Of a DNA stretch of 64,000 bases, positions 1 through 9,543 are shown in pieces (within the stretch, counting starts at the first letter, position 1; each line of letters begins with the position of its first letter). Source of the stretch: Scytonema hofmannii PCC 7110 (GTDB lineage: Bacteria > Cyanobacteriota > Cyanobacteriia > Cyanobacteriales > Nostocaceae); contig NZ_KQ976354.1 in the NCBI RefSeq assembly GCF_000346485.2, forward strand, positions 5,936,824-6,000,823, in the 5' to 3' direction. The notes beneath the pieces are model-generated. The model ran no database searches, was not told where the DNA came from, and worked only from the letters and a program-made list of their open reading frames with translations. The position numbers and the translations under genes were made by a program.

Positions 1-2703
1 AAAAACGCCATACACTAAGGGCAAAATATGCCAACGATTTGGTAGTTTTGCCAATTGGTGTCGCCTTTGCCAGAACTCCCCTAAAAGTTGAGTCATCAAG
101 CCTAAGGTAACATTGGCAATTGCAATCTGGATCAGAGAATGTTCGCCAAAACCAAGCAACTCAGCAATGAATAATTCCAGACACCAAGCAATACCATAAA
201 ATCCCCAATCATTGGGTTGCTGCCAACTGCGATATACAATTGCTGATAACGTGACTGTACTGGAAATTAAATACAAAAATCCTGGCTCCACGAGGTTTTG
301 GTAGACTAACAGGGAGTGGATACTCAGCAACAATAACTCAGCAATGCATAGCGCCATCGCCCACCTATCAAATGCGATCGCGTAAATCTGTGGCAAGGTT
401 GAGGAAGTATCGGGGACTTCGACCTTCTCTGTGTTTTTAGTTCTTTTATTATCAAACCACTTCCGTAATATCCACAAAATAGTTATGGTCACTGCTCCTA
501 CCACAAACCAACCTTGGGCTGATAGTTTTGGTAAACCAGGTACACCTTCCCATAATAAGGCTGCGATCGCACCCAACCCATACCCTACAGTCATCACCGC
601 CCACGGCTTTTGTCGCAAATAATACGTATTAACAAACATCAAAGCGGTGGCGACAGCCAAACCAATTAACCGACCCCCAGCTAAAGGTAAAGTCAGTAAC
701 TGAGCAAGCCCCAAAGCAGCAATACTCAACCAAATGTTAGAAATGGAACGCGATGCAGCGCTGGTTTGAGTTTTATACCCCCAACTTGCAAGACTCGTCA
801 GTGTCATTGGGGTTACGAGCCAAATAAGACCCAAATTTTCACTGCCATTACCAGAACCAATCCAGACTAAATGTGCGTTTCCCCATAATAGAATATAGCT
901 GAGCACCGCTAACCCCAAACCCATGTGCCAAGCACTGCGCCGCCAGATTCCAAGCCCCGGACTCAATAACCACTCTGCGATCGCAATAACTAACAAAAGA
1001 CTTGCCCAGACTTCCTGAGTTAAAGTTGGCAATATGCTGTCAACTACCGAGCAAATTGTCAGCACAAGAGCCATCTGAGTCATGTACACCAAATAATCTC
1101 TTGTCAGAGGGCGTCTTTGGCTAACTCTCCACAAAGCGATCGTGGATAAAACTAAGTTGACAGAACGTAGTGTAGGATTTGCCAAACTAATCGCTGTCAG
1201 TAGAATCCCAAACAGCAATGTTAGCAGTTCCGCAAAATGAGCCAATTTCACCTTGTTGGCGCGGTAACATCTATCCGCCAATGCCAACATAAGAATGATG
1301 TAGGGAAATAACGCAACACTCAATAATTCCCAAGGTGCATTCTGGGAACCAACGAGTTGAGTTGCCAGAGTTACAAGACTTTGCTGGAAATTGTCAGGTA
1401 CTAACCGCCAACCCAGCCAAATTGTCTCCAACCCAATAATAAAAATTGCTCCCACATCTGCTCTGACACCATTGTGTTGCAAGCGACGATTGAAAAACCA
1501 CAAACCCAAGAAACTCACCACTGTGGCTTGCCAAGGAAATGGTGTACCCACTGATACTAACCATCCCAGCAATAATAAGATACCGCCAAGAGGTTCCCAG
1601 GAAAGATGAGGAGAGGGTAAGGGAGTGAGGGGGCGAGGGGGGGATGATAACCAAGTCACTAACCAACCGCAAATGCCAAGCGCTAATCCTAGTTGCTGAA
1701 TATCGACTTTGGCAATGAAGATCGCCCTGCCCAAGAGTACGATTAAGGCAAAAATAATGATGGCTGTATATAAATTAGTACTTTTTTCTTTGCTTTGGGT
1801 AGGGGAAGGAACATCACCCTCTTGTTTAAGGGGAGGCGCGCTGTTGTGAGGGCTATCCCCATAGAAGTGACTGCCTTTAGTTGGGGAGTTCTTCTGGTAA
1901 TGAGTGCGATAAAGACTAGCGATCGCTGTTCCTATAGTTGCCAAATATACAGCTATAAGAGGAAATCCCGGTAATTGCCAACCCCAATGCAAGTATGATA
2001 ACCCTAAGACATTAAATAAAATGGATTTTGTAATTTTATTGTTAGTTTCAAATAGGCGATTATGACTGGATAAGACGGTGACAACTGTGAGGACAGTCGA
2101 GGCTATGGCTATGACAATCCAGTTCAGGGGATTTTGCCATAGTCGAAAACTATCCATTGCCCAAAAGTTCACTGGTACTAACAAAAGGGTGACAATGAGC
2201 AACGCCCTAGTCGTCAAGCTTAAATTAGATTGTTTGCCAGTCCAAAAGCTAACTCCCCAAAAACTTAAGGTATAGGCAAGTAAAACCCCATATTGCCCAG
2301 AGGGTGGAAACCTATCCCATTGGCTAGCAGCAAGTACCCCAGAGGACACCACAACTAAGAACATCCCCAAAAACAGCAGCCAACGGACGCTTAATTCTTC
2401 TCCCAATGACTGTAACATTTGGGCAAGAATGTTGGGTTTTTGAGGTATTGGTTGTTTACCTTGAGGTAGAGATGCTACAAGCAACTTCTCTACATTATTA
2501 TGGGCGACTGATTGTTGTAGTTTCGGTAATGCCTGAGGTTCTAACACCACACGACATACTAAGTGTTCCTGACAAATCTGCCGAACTTGGGCATCGGATA
2601 TCAAACCCAAGTCCAGCCATATATCAAGCCCTTGCAGTAACTCAGGATGATTAGATGGCAGTCGAATTTCTATTTTGAGCGGAGGGTCAAGGTTTGGTGA
2701 CAT
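1..2703 (-). CDS. Large polytopic membrane protein, 3' end outside the window (DUF2157-like)
   Basis: Reading the minus strand from ATG at 2703, the frame stays open for 901 codons to base 1, so the stop lies beyond the window. I checked this codon by codon. About the first 110 residues are soluble (starting MSPNLDPPLKIEIRLPSNHP, then a helical part ending near SLGEELSVRWLLF). The rest is a long series of hydrophobic segments rich in Leu, Trp, Ile and Ala, separated by short loops, as expected for 20 or more membrane helices. A low-complexity Pro/Ser loop at about 1615-1650 resembles inserted repeat DNA. The layout resembles the large DUF2157-type membrane proteins of cyanobacteria. The family is assigned from recall and the function is unknown. 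Confidence 0.75.
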   Translation of the reverse strand, partial: MSPNLDPPLKIEIRLPSNHPELLQGLDIWLDLGLISDAQVRQICQEHLVCRVVLEPQALPKLQQSVAHNNVEKLLVASLPQGKQPIPQKPNILAQMLQSLGEELSVRWLLFLGMFLVVVSSGVLAASQWDRFPPSGQYGVLLAYTLSFWGVSFWTGKQSNLSLTTRALLIVTLLLVPVNFWAMDSFRLWQNPLNWIVIAIASTVLTVVTVLSSHNRLFETNNKITKSILFNVLGLSYLHWGWQLPGFPLIAVYLATIGTAIASLYRTHYQKNSPTKGSHFYGDSPHNSAPPLKQEGDVPSPTQSKEKSTNLYTAIIIFALIVLLGRAIFIAKVDIQQLGLALGICGWLVTWLSSPPRPLTPLPSPHLSWEPLGGILLLLGWLVSVGTPFPWQATVVSFLGLWFFNRRLQHNGVRADVGAIFIIGLETIWLGWRLVPDNFQQSLVTLATQLVGSQNAPWELLSVALFPYIILMLALADRCYRANKVKLAHFAELLTLLFGILLTAISLANPTLRSVNLVLSTIALWRVSQRRPLTRDYLVYMTQMALVLTICSVVDSILPTLTQEVWASLLLVIAIAEWLLSPGLGIWRRSAWHMGLGLAVLSYILLWGNAHLVWIGSGNGSENLGLIWLVTPMTLTSLASWGYKTQTSAASRSISNIWLSIAALGLAQLLTLPLAGGRLIGLAVATALMFVNTYYLRQKPWAVMTVGYGLGAIAALLWEGVPGLPKLSAQGWFVVGAVTITILWILRKWFDNKRTKNTEKVEVPDTSSTLPQIYAIAFDRWAMALCIAELLLLSIHSLLVYQNLVEPGFLYLISSTVTLSAIVYRSWQQPNDWGFYGIAWCLELFIAELLGFGEHSLIQIAIANVTLGLMTQLLGEFWQRRHQLAKLPNRWHILPLVYGVF

Positions 2704-2802
2704 AAGCAGCACGCTAGTGGCGCGACATTTACATCATCTTTTTGATTTTGGTAAATGTGCCACTATTTTGTGCCAGTTAATTCGCTGAATGATGTAAATT
2801 TT

Positions 2803-2870
2803 TGCGATCGCTCGATCGCGCAAGCCGTACCCGGCTTATCGTCACTCTTGTTTCTCCTCGTAGTCTGTGG
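2803..2870. repeat. Dispersed repeat with AAGCCG-TACC-CGGCTT hairpin
   Basis: A HIP1 site is followed by a small hairpin, then TTATCG and CTCGTAGT. The same arrangement recurs near 59269-59335. Partial copies lie near 25590-25620 and 27414-27450. It lies upstream of the large membrane protein gene. It resembles a small non-autonomous repeat. Confidence 0.5.
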
Positions 2871-2880
2871 TGAGAAACAA

Positions 2881-2911
2881 GATCCCCGACTTCTCAAAGA
2901 AGTCGGGGATC
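2881..2911. terminator. Perfect 14-bp stem hairpin downstream of the DUF937 gene
   Basis: The arms GATCCCCGACTTCT and AGAAGTCGGGGATC are separated by three bases. It lies 50 bases past the stop of the minus-strand DUF937 gene and is likely to stop its transcripts. The T run after the stem is weak. Relatives occur at 40080-40110 and 42354-42384, also just after genes, so this is a reused terminator-like repeat. Confidence 0.55.
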
Positions 2912-2962
2912 TGAGTCTTTCAATTCTTACAAAAATACTTCTCAGACATCCTCTAAGAGAGG

Positions 2963-3487
2963 TTACCTTCCTAGATACCGACTCGCCATTTGCATAGCAT
3001 CCATGATATCAACATCACCATCCCTATCAGAGTCAAGGAAAGAATTCAGTACAGAATTTCCTCCTGCTTGGGAACTTTGAGCATTTGCTCCCGATTTCAG
3101 TAGATTTAACACTAAAGGAACCAAAGTTGGTAAGAGTTGTTGAACCATACCAGCGTCTAAACCCGTGCGCTGAGAAACAACATCAGCCACTTGCTGCTGT
3201 ATAAAAGGAGGAAATAACGAATCAACGGCTTGGGTGTTAGGAGAAGTACCACCGTATTGGTTCACCACCTCTTGTGCTGCTTCACTGCCTTCTGTATTTT
3301 GCTTTTCTTGTAACGCAGAACGCACGTAGTTCCCTACAATACCCACAGCTGACTGCATTGTTGAGGAATCTGTACCAGTACTGCCGCTTATTTGCTGTAC
3401 TGTGTTAAGAATATCACCTAACTGTCCGGTGTTACCTTCTTGGTTAGGATTGTCAATTGCATTGATAATCTGGTCAAAAAGCCCCAT
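2963..3487 (-). CDS. DUF937 domain protein with C-terminal EF-hand-like motif
   Basis: A 174-residue protein starting MGLFDQIINAIDNP, typical of DUF937 (YidB-like) proteins. Residues about 1-140 are helical and rich in Gln, Asn and Ser, with no signal peptide or membrane segment. The C-terminus carries DSDRDGDVDIMDAM, a calcium-binding-loop pattern like a single EF-hand or dockerin loop, common in this family. It is monocistronic and divergent from the DUF4336 gene. Its biochemical role is unknown; calcium binding is an inference. Confidence 0.85.
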   Translation of the reverse strand: MGLFDQIINAIDNPNQEGNTGQLGDILNTVQQISGSTGTDSSTMQSAVGIVGNYVRSALQEKQNTEGSEAAQEVVNQYGGTSPNTQAVDSLFPPFIQQQVADVVSQRTGLDAGMVQQLLPTLVPLVLNLLKSGANAQSSQAGGNSVLNSFLDSDRDGDVDIMDAMQMASRYLGR

Positions 3488-3624
3488 AGGATTATTTCTC
3501 CCTTATTATGTGACCACCAAAACAAAATTGTAAAGGAATTGCGACGACTTAACTTGAAAATGGGGCATGGAGAAGCGGGCATGAGGTAAAATGACGATGA
3601 CCAAAGTGTAGTGGCTCAACCTAA

Positions 3625-4845
3625 ATGACGGTGCAGGGACAAGAGAACAATACTAGGGACTTCTCATGGCAATTCTGGCCTGCTTTGCCACTCTATCCCT
3701 TTGGTGAACGGCGGACAATTCGCAAAGAAGTGATAAAGGACACAATCTGGACTTTTGACCAACTTCAGGGTATTTTCTACGTCGTTGTGCCTATTCGCAT
3801 GACAGTGGTAAAGTTAGAAGAGGGAGGGCTTCTCGTTTACGCCCCTGTTGCACCAACCCCAGAATGTATCCGCCTAGTGAATGAGTTGGTGGCAGAACAT
3901 GGCAATGTCAAATACATCATCCTGCCAACCATTTCTGGTTTGGAACACAAAGTTTTTGTCGGTCCTTTTGCCAGATATTTCCCTGGCTCTCAAGTTTTTA
4001 TGGCTCCCAAGCAGTGGAGTTTCCCTCTTAATCTTCCACTCAGTTGGCTTGGCTTACCTCAAAAACGCACTCAGATACTCCCAGAAGATAGCAGTCAAAC
4101 TCCCTTTGGTAACCAATTTGATTATGCAATACTCGGTCCGATTGAACTGGGACCGGGTCGATTTGCAGAAGTCGCCTTCTTTCACAAGCGATCGCACTCA
4201 CTCCTAGTTACAGATTCCGTCCTTTCCGTATCAGAAGAACCGCCCGCGATCGTGCAATTAGATCCATACCCCTTACTATTCCATGCCAAAGATAAGGCGT
4301 CTGATATCATCGAAGACAATCAAGCAAACCGCCGTAAGGGATGGCAGAGGATTTCGTTATTTGGTTTATATTTCCAACCAAGTATGCTGGAAATCATCAA
4401 ATGGGGTGAAGTGTTTCGCAATGCCTTAAAAGCGCCTGAACGTTCTAAGAAAGCTTATTTTGGGTTATATCCTTTCAAATGGAAGCCTGATTGGAAGCAA
4501 TCATTTGATGCACTGCGAGGAGATGGGCGTCTATTTGTAGCACCAATTTTACAAACTCTCATCCTCAATCGCGCACCTCAAGAAACTATCAATTGGGCTA
4601 ATAAGGTAGCGAGTTGGGATTTTCAGTGGATTATTTCCTGCCATTTTGATGCACCAATTAAGGCAGAACCGCAGCAGTTTCGTCAAGCATTCTGCTTTCT
4701 GGAAAAGCATCCTGCTGTCAGTGCTGGTGTATTCACCAGTAGCAGTTATCCCCTACCTGAAGAAGATTTTAAAATACTTAGGAAACTTGATGAAGGGCTA
4801 AGCAAGTTTGGTATTGTGCCACCAGCAAAGGACAGTAACCAGTGA
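3625..4845 (+). CDS. DUF4336 domain protein
   Basis: A 406-residue protein matching the cyanobacterial DUF4336 family. After an aromatic N-terminus (about 1-45) comes the core beginning RMTVVKLEEGGLLVYAPVAP and YIILPTISGLEHKVFVGPFA, which resembles a metallo-beta-lactamase-like fold without the full HxHxDH metal motif. Length is normal. The function is unknown. The last residues (DSNQ) and the TGA stop are encoded by the first unit of a GTGACCA heptamer array, so the natural C-terminus may have been trimmed or extended by the repeat. Confidence 0.85.
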   Translation: MTVQGQENNTRDFSWQFWPALPLYPFGERRTIRKEVIKDTIWTFDQLQGIFYVVVPIRMTVVKLEEGGLLVYAPVAPTPECIRLVNELVAEHGNVKYIILPTISGLEHKVFVGPFARYFPGSQVFMAPKQWSFPLNLPLSWLGLPQKRTQILPEDSSQTPFGNQFDYAILGPIELGPGRFAEVAFFHKRSHSLLVTDSVLSVSEEPPAIVQLDPYPLLFHAKDKASDIIEDNQANRRKGWQRISLFGLYFQPSMLEIIKWGEVFRNALKAPERSKKAYFGLYPFKWKPDWKQSFDALRGDGRLFVAPILQTLILNRAPQETINWANKVASWDFQWIISCHFDAPIKAEPQQFRQAFCFLEKHPAVSAGVFTSSSYPLPEEDFKILRKLDEGLSKFGIVPPAKDSNQ

Positions 4846-4873
4846 CCAGTGACCAGTGACCAGTGACCAATGA
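4831..4873 (+). repeat. GTGACCA heptamer array at the DUF4336 gene end
   Basis: About five to six units, several perfect, with GTGACCA on the coding strand. The TGA stop of the upstream gene lies inside it. The stretch from 4874 to 5142 holds no gene I can support. It includes a relic around 4996-5030 that resembles the GAAACCGG hairpin repeat. Confidence 0.85.
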
Positions 4874-5142
4874 CTAGAATCCTTGCTTTGCAAAATTGTG
4901 AATACGGTGTAATTACTAAAATGCATTCAGGCTTATGACATGATGATTGGTTGTATATCAATACTACTCGGTTAACGATAATTGAGGTGTCAGAAACCGG
5001 TTTCGCACTTATTTACCGGGGTTCTAATTTCCGCTTATCCGAGTAGTATTAGGTTGTATATACGGTACAAGTCCATAAATTTATTTCTGAAAAAAGAAAT
5101 TGATTCATTATTTCAATCCCCTACTTTAAAGTATGTATATTA

Positions 5143-5175
5143 ACTGGTCACTGGTCACTGGTCACTGGTCACTGT
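5143..5175 (-). repeat. GTGACCA heptamer array at the sugar-permease gene end
   Basis: Four to five units, reading TGGTCAC on the plus strand and GTGACCA on the minus strand. It encodes the last residues (TSDQ) and the stop of the minus-strand permease that ends at 5155. Confidence 0.85.
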
Positions 5176-6060
5176 TACACTGCGATCGAGTGCTAACCGT
5201 AAAACAGATAACGCCAAAATAATCAAAAATAGTACAAGCCCAATTGTACAAGCATAGCTAATTTCCAAGTTAGTAAATGCTTGCTCATATAAATAGTAAA
5301 CAATCGTCTTCGAGCTATTACGCGGTCCGCCTTGGGTCATGATGTATATTTCTTCAAATACCTTAGTAGCAGAAATCGCTGATATCACTGCAACTAAACC
5401 CAAATAAGGTTGCATTAAAGGTACAGTCATATCCCAATGCTTGCGAATCCCATCTGAACCGTCAATGGCAGCTGCTTCATAGATATCGCTGGGAATGGAT
5501 TGTAACCCAGCTAGATAAATCACCATGTAGTAACCCAATCCTTTCCAAACAGTCACAGCCATTACGCTGTACAGTGCAAATTGAGGACTGGTGAGCCAAG
5601 GAATTCCTTCTGGAAAAATACCCTTAAGCAATTGGTTCAGCAAACCTGTTTCTGCATACAACCATCTCCAAGCAATCCCAGCAACCACCATTGAAATAAC
5701 AACTGGCGTGTAATAGGCAGCCCTAAACCAGTTCATGCCACGCAGTTTCTGATTAACTAAAATTGCCAGTACCAGGGGAGCGATGACCAGAATTGGTACC
5801 ACACCTACAAGATATAATAGAGTATTACCCAAAGTTTTCCAAAAAACGGGGTCTTTCCACAATCTGTTAAAGTTGGCTAAACCCACCCACTGCGGCATCT
5901 GGGTTAAATCGTATTCATACCGGGTAAAGCTTAGGTAAAACGCTTGCAGTGCGGGCCAAAAAACGGTTAATCCTAAAATCACCATTGCTGGCAGCAAAAA
6001 TAAGTAAGGAGTCAGTCGTTGGGTAATAATAATCCAATCTTTAGATGTCAATCTATTCAT
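5155..6060 (-). CDS. Carbohydrate ABC transporter permease (MalF/UgpA type)
   Basis: A 301-residue inner-membrane permease with six predicted membrane helices. The cytoplasmic EAA loop is visible as EAAAIDGSDGIRKHWDMTVP (about residues 195-215), which contacts the ATPase subunit. The N-terminus (PYLFLLPAMVILGLTVFWPA) is typical of the MalF/UgpA family that imports sugars or glycerol-3-phosphate. No partner permease, ATPase or binding protein of this class is adjacent, so it is an orphan here and must pair with components elsewhere. Its C-terminus VTVTSDQ comes from the heptamer repeat. Substrate unknown. Confidence 0.9.
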   Translation of the reverse strand: MNRLTSKDWIIITQRLTPYLFLLPAMVILGLTVFWPALQAFYLSFTRYEYDLTQMPQWVGLANFNRLWKDPVFWKTLGNTLLYLVGVVPILVIAPLVLAILVNQKLRGMNWFRAAYYTPVVISMVVAGIAWRWLYAETGLLNQLLKGIFPEGIPWLTSPQFALYSVMAVTVWKGLGYYMVIYLAGLQSIPSDIYEAAAIDGSDGIRKHWDMTVPLMQPYLGLVAVISAISATKVFEEIYIMTQGGPRNSSKTIVYYLYEQAFTNLEISYACTIGLVLFLIILALSVLRLALDRSVTVTSDQ

Positions 6061-6181
6061 AGAATGCTTTTTTCGTAATTTTAAGTGCTAAATTCCTATC
6101 TTAGATAAGATGAATTTTCATATTGAGTCAGTGCAATATGAGAAAGCAAATCCATATTACACGAGCATCTAAGTTTAATTC

Positions 6182-6904
6182 ATGATTGCTAATTTACACG
6201 AAAAAGGTTGGGAAGTGATTTACCATCGCGCCCATGCTTTGCTTGCTGCTCAAATTGCTGGACACTGGCATCCTACGAAACGTCCCCTACGTTGGCTGGA
6301 AACAATCGCTGCTATTTCCCATCACGACGATCTGGAGAAGGAATGGGAAGGCAATCACCTGACAGAAGCGGGCGCACCTTTAGACTTTACTCTCGCTACA
6401 AAAACTGATACAAGCAAGTTGCAACAACTCACGCACAATGCTCGATATCGAGGACGGTGGGTGGCAATGATGATTTCCATGCACATGAGCTTTCTTAACG
6501 AAGGTAAGCGTGGAGAATCGCCAGAATTGGATGACTATTTAGATGAGCAACTCCAGCATCAGGAACAATGGCGACAGGAGTTGAATATTTCAAAAGACGA
6601 AGCAGCAGAAGCCTACGAGTTTTTTCAGTGGTGCGATCGCCTGTCTCTTATCTTGTGCAATCGGATGTTACCTGTTGGCGAACGTGCTTTAGAAATTGCA
6701 ACCTTGTCAGATGGCAATCGTTATGATGTCATAGAACGCAGCGATGGTGTTACAGTCAAACCATGGCCTTTTTTAGAGGACAAGTTTACTGTAAATGTAG
6801 AAGCTACTTACCTAGAGAAATTAAAATTTGACAGTAATGAAGAACTTACGCAGGCACTACAGACTTCACCCATCAAAACCTTGGAGTGGAAATTTGTTCG
6901 GTAG
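6182..6904 (+). CDS. DUF3891 family protein
   Basis: A 240-residue soluble protein starting MIANLHEKGWEVIYHRAHAL, with the conserved HRAHALLAAQIAGHW, ISHHDD and CDRLSLILC segments of DUF3891. The histidine and aspartate pairs (HRAH, SHHDD, CDRLS) suggest an HD-like helical metal site. That is an inference and no reaction is known to me. It is divergent from the sugar permease and monocistronic. Confidence 0.85.
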   Translation: MIANLHEKGWEVIYHRAHALLAAQIAGHWHPTKRPLRWLETIAAISHHDDLEKEWEGNHLTEAGAPLDFTLATKTDTSKLQQLTHNARYRGRWVAMMISMHMSFLNEGKRGESPELDDYLDEQLQHQEQWRQELNISKDEAAEAYEFFQWCDRLSLILCNRMLPVGERALEIATLSDGNRYDVIERSDGVTVKPWPFLEDKFTVNVEATYLEKLKFDSNEELTQALQTSPIKTLEWKFVR

Positions 6905-7317
6905 TTAACAATCACTCTCAATTGGAAGAGTAATCAGAAATTGTGTACCTTTACCAGGAACTGATGATCGGGGGCATCCCGTTTTGGCAACAGCCTGCAA
7001 GAATAGAATTCTAGGGCTATATAAACTAAGTACAGCTTTTCATAAACTCGTAGCGTTTTGGTTCGTAGTTGCGCTTTAGCGTATGCATCGCAACTACAAA
7101 CGATTTGTACCATCTTTATTTCGTTACGAACTTGTAAAATTATGTACTAAGTCCGCCGACGCGGACTTAATATGAAGTCCACGTAGGTGGACTTTGTTTG
7201 TATAGACGCGATTTCCAATCGCGGGCGTGTTTATTATGTTGATCGACAATAATTTGATGGCTGATAGCTAATCCCAGTCCAGTTCCTTTACCTACGGGCT
7301 TTGTTGTAAACGATGGC
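6905..7317 (-). pseudogene. Histidine kinase C-terminal relic, interrupted and truncated
   Basis: Two pieces of one kinase ATPase domain read on the minus strand. Piece one, about 7228-7316, encodes [20 protein letters not shown], the G2 box of a HATPase_c domain. Piece two, 6905-6960, encodes PGKGTQFLITLPIESDC and a stop, the normal kinase end. In intact kinases about 15 residues separate these motifs. Here about 270 bases of hairpin-rich repeat DNA separate them. The 5' side is cut by the IS630-like relic starting at 7320. Confidence 0.75.
7149..7223. repeat. Three consecutive perfect hairpins inside the kinase relic
   Basis: AAGTCCGCCGACGCGGACTT (7149-7168), AAGTCCACGTAGGTGGACTT (7175-7194) and CGCGATTTCCAATCGCG (7207-7223) follow one another. 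This is a cyanobacterial-type dispersed repeat inserted between the two pieces of the kinase ATPase domain. Confidence 0.75.
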
Positions 7318-7319
7318 TT

Positions 7320-7815
7320 ATATCAAATCCGGTAGTATCGAACAATACCTTCGCCAAAAGTGAAGCCTAGACAAATTTTGCCATTTTTGCCTAGAACACA
7401 AACTTTTGCCACTTTCAACAAAAATTTCTGACTCATGTGTGTTCTTTCGCTCAAGTGCCAGAATCTCAATGTCATGCTGTGCAGGCTATTGAATCAAAAT
7501 TCTTTCTGGAAAAACCTGAGGCGTTTTTAAAGGAAGAGTGATTTTTGCCCTGGAACAGAAGAACGGGCTTTCATGGTTAAAAGACCACCACTTTACCCTT
7601 CAAAAATGGCGAAGGTATTGATCGAAGTGATATAATTATTGCGAAAAAATCAAGGGTGCTGTCCTTACAAGCCATAGAACGCACACGCTTACAAATCATC
7701 TGGCTGATAGCCAAGGGGTACACAGCACAAGAAGTAGCTTTAGTTACAGGATATCGGCGCGGTTCGATTTATAAAATCGTGAGTCGTTACAACGCGATGC
7801 TACCGGATTTGATAT
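7320..7815 (+). mobile_element. Deleted IS630-like element with 16-bp terminal inverted repeats
   Basis: Perfect 16-bp inverted repeats ATATCAAATCCGGTAG (7320-7335) and its complement (7800-7815) bound about 496 bases. Near the right end the plus strand encodes a helix-turn-helix of IS630 transposase type (ERTRLQIIWLIAKGYTAQEV, about 7663-7817), ending at TGA 7815-7817. The catalytic part is missing. An inner inverted pair (CAATACCTTCGCCA at 7343-7356, complement at 7607-7620) suggests a second nested element. It truncates the kinase relic. Confidence 0.6.
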
Positions 7816-7943
7816 GACTCCTTGCTTTTTAGCTTACTACATATGTGCCAATAGTTCTACCGCTTACATGGGTACACACATATTTGCGCTAAAGGCTAGG
7901 TTCTTTAATTAACAAGAGTTTAATGGTAATTAGTATATTTTAA

Positions 7944-8489
7944 CTAGTGAAACTGAGTATCATTTTTGCTATTATTTTCTGGATTCAGAATCACCCAGAA
8001 ACCAGGAGTGACTGAGATGTTGTTATTTAGACGCCAGCGATAGAATGCTTCAATATGGTAGACGCGATCGCTATCTTTACGAACATCGCTGTTAGAAACG
8101 CGTGGTGGTAACCCAAAGAGGATTCCTGGTAAATTGCCTTTCCCGCCGACATCTGGAAAGGACATACCGATTGCTCCATACCAGGCTTTTGCGTTGTCTC
8201 CACTTCTCACAAAGAGTGAATCCGTTCCACCAATCCCATTGGAAATATCGCTGAAACCAGAGTTTTTAGCATTTGCCCAGATATATCCACCCCAAGCATG
8301 GATCTGAAAATGTGGTGAAAAGCGATAGTATCCCTGCGTCCCTACTATATTGTTGGAAGTCGCAATATTGTTTCCAAAGGGAGAGTTTGCCAAGACACTA
8401 CCCGTTCCACCTATAAGACTGACTGTTCCACCAGGATTATATCCGTGGGAGTAGGCGACGCCAAGCGCACCTTGTTTGCCATAATACAC
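7944..8489 (-). pseudogene. C-terminal fragment of a cyanobacterial outer-membrane porin (OprB type)
   Basis: Residues such as GALGVAYSHGYNPGG, YYRFSPHFQIHAWGGYIWA, KAWYGAIGMSFPDVGGKGN and HIEAFYRWRLNNNISVTPGF are typical beta-strands of the carbohydrate-selective porin domain. About 180 residues are present, against roughly 500-600 in intact porins, so the signal peptide, S-layer-like domain and most of the barrel are missing. The frame opens just after a TGA in the adjacent heptamer array. There is no credible start: the first possible codon is GTG at 8489. It may once have served the neighbouring sugar transporter. Confidence 0.75.
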
Positions 8490-8511
8490 TAAGTGTGCTA
8501 GCGCATTGTAT

Positions 8512-8541
8512 GGTCACTGGTCACTGTTCACTGGTCACTGT
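8512..8541 (-). repeat. GTGACCA heptamer array after rbsC
   Basis: About four units with GTGACCA on the minus strand. It starts 3-4 bases past the rbsC stop codon (8545-8547) and marks the breakpoint to the porin fragment. Confidence 0.8.
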
Positions 8542-8544
8542 TTA

Positions 8545-9543
8545 CTATCTTCTCGAACGTCTGCGGAGGCGATCGATCATCACCGCCACAATAATGACCA
8601 GTCCTTTGACAACGAGTTGCCAGAAGTAAGACATATTCAACAAGGTCAAACCATTGTTGAGAACAGCAATGATTAATGCGCCTAAAAGAGTTCCGCCAAT
8701 AGTGCCAATACCGCCAGTAAAGCTAGTTCCACCCAAAATAACAGCAGCGATCGCATCTAACTCGTACCCCTGACCTAACATACCAGTGGCACTATAAAGA
8801 CGGCTGGCACTCATGATTCCTGCCAAACCTGCTAGCAATCCACTGACACCGTAAACAAATAACAACACGTGATTGACTTTAATACCAGTCAGCCGTGCTG
8901 CTCGTTCGTTACCACCGACAGCATAAATTTGTACCCCCAAAACAGTCTGTCGCAGGACAAACCAAGTAGCGGCTACAGTTAGTAGGGCAATTATCACCAG
9001 CCAGGGAAGGGGACCTAAATAGTTATTACCTATCCAAGCAAAATTGATGTCACGGTTAATAACTGTTGTACCGTTAGCAACCAAAAAGGCAGCACCCCTT
9101 AAAGCAGTGAGCGAACCCAAGGTGACAATAAAAGGTGGCACATCCAAAAAGGTGATAAGAGCACCGTTAATTAATCCTAAAAGCAATCCTGTGAGCAACC
9201 CAGCAGGTACAGCCGCCCAACCTAAAGCAGGAAGTAGCGAGACTAACACTGCAACTACAGCCGAAACAGCCAATATTGACCCCACGGAAAGGTCAATACC
9301 TCCTGTCAGAATGACAAACGTCATGCCCGTTGCCAACACAATATTGATTGATGCTTGACGCAATATATTAACAACATTACCGACTGTGAGGAAGTTGGGA
9401 GAAACGACTGTAAATAAGATGCAAATCAGTACCAGAATTGGCAGAATCCCTGCAACCTCAAGCAGAGTGTTAATCGGTTTACGCTGGCGTGATGTTGAAT
9501 TCTTGCTCAGTTTATTATTGGCAGGCTTTAAGGTTTGACTCAT
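8545..9543 (-). CDS. rbsC: Sugar ABC transporter permease, RbsC type
   Basis: A 332-residue permease of the ribose/xylose/inositol (CUT2) class. Visible motifs are [55 protein letters not shown] and the cytoplasmic [14 protein letters not shown], with 8-10 membrane helices. Its ATG (9541-9543) overlaps the rbsA stop by ATGA, so the two are translationally coupled. It forms the membrane channel with RbsA and the binding protein RbsB. Substrate is not fixed by sequence. Ribose is the family default, and inositol is plausible because a myo-inositol oxygenase lies upstream. Confidence 0.92.
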   Translation of the reverse strand: MSQTLKPANNKLSKNSTSRQRKPINTLLEVAGILPILVLICILFTVVSPNFLTVGNVVNILRQASINIVLATGMTFVILTGGIDLSVGSILAVSAVVAVLVSLLPALGWAAVPAGLLTGLLLGLINGALITFLDVPPFIVTLGSLTALRGAAFLVANGTTVINRDINFAWIGNNYLGPLPWLVIIALLTVAATWFVLRQTVLGVQIYAVGGNERAARLTGIKVNHVLLFVYGVSGLLAGLAGIMSASRLYSATGMLGQGYELDAIAAVILGGTSFTGGIGTIGGTLLGALIIAVLNNGLTLLNMSYFWQLVVKGLVIIVAVMIDRLRRRSRR

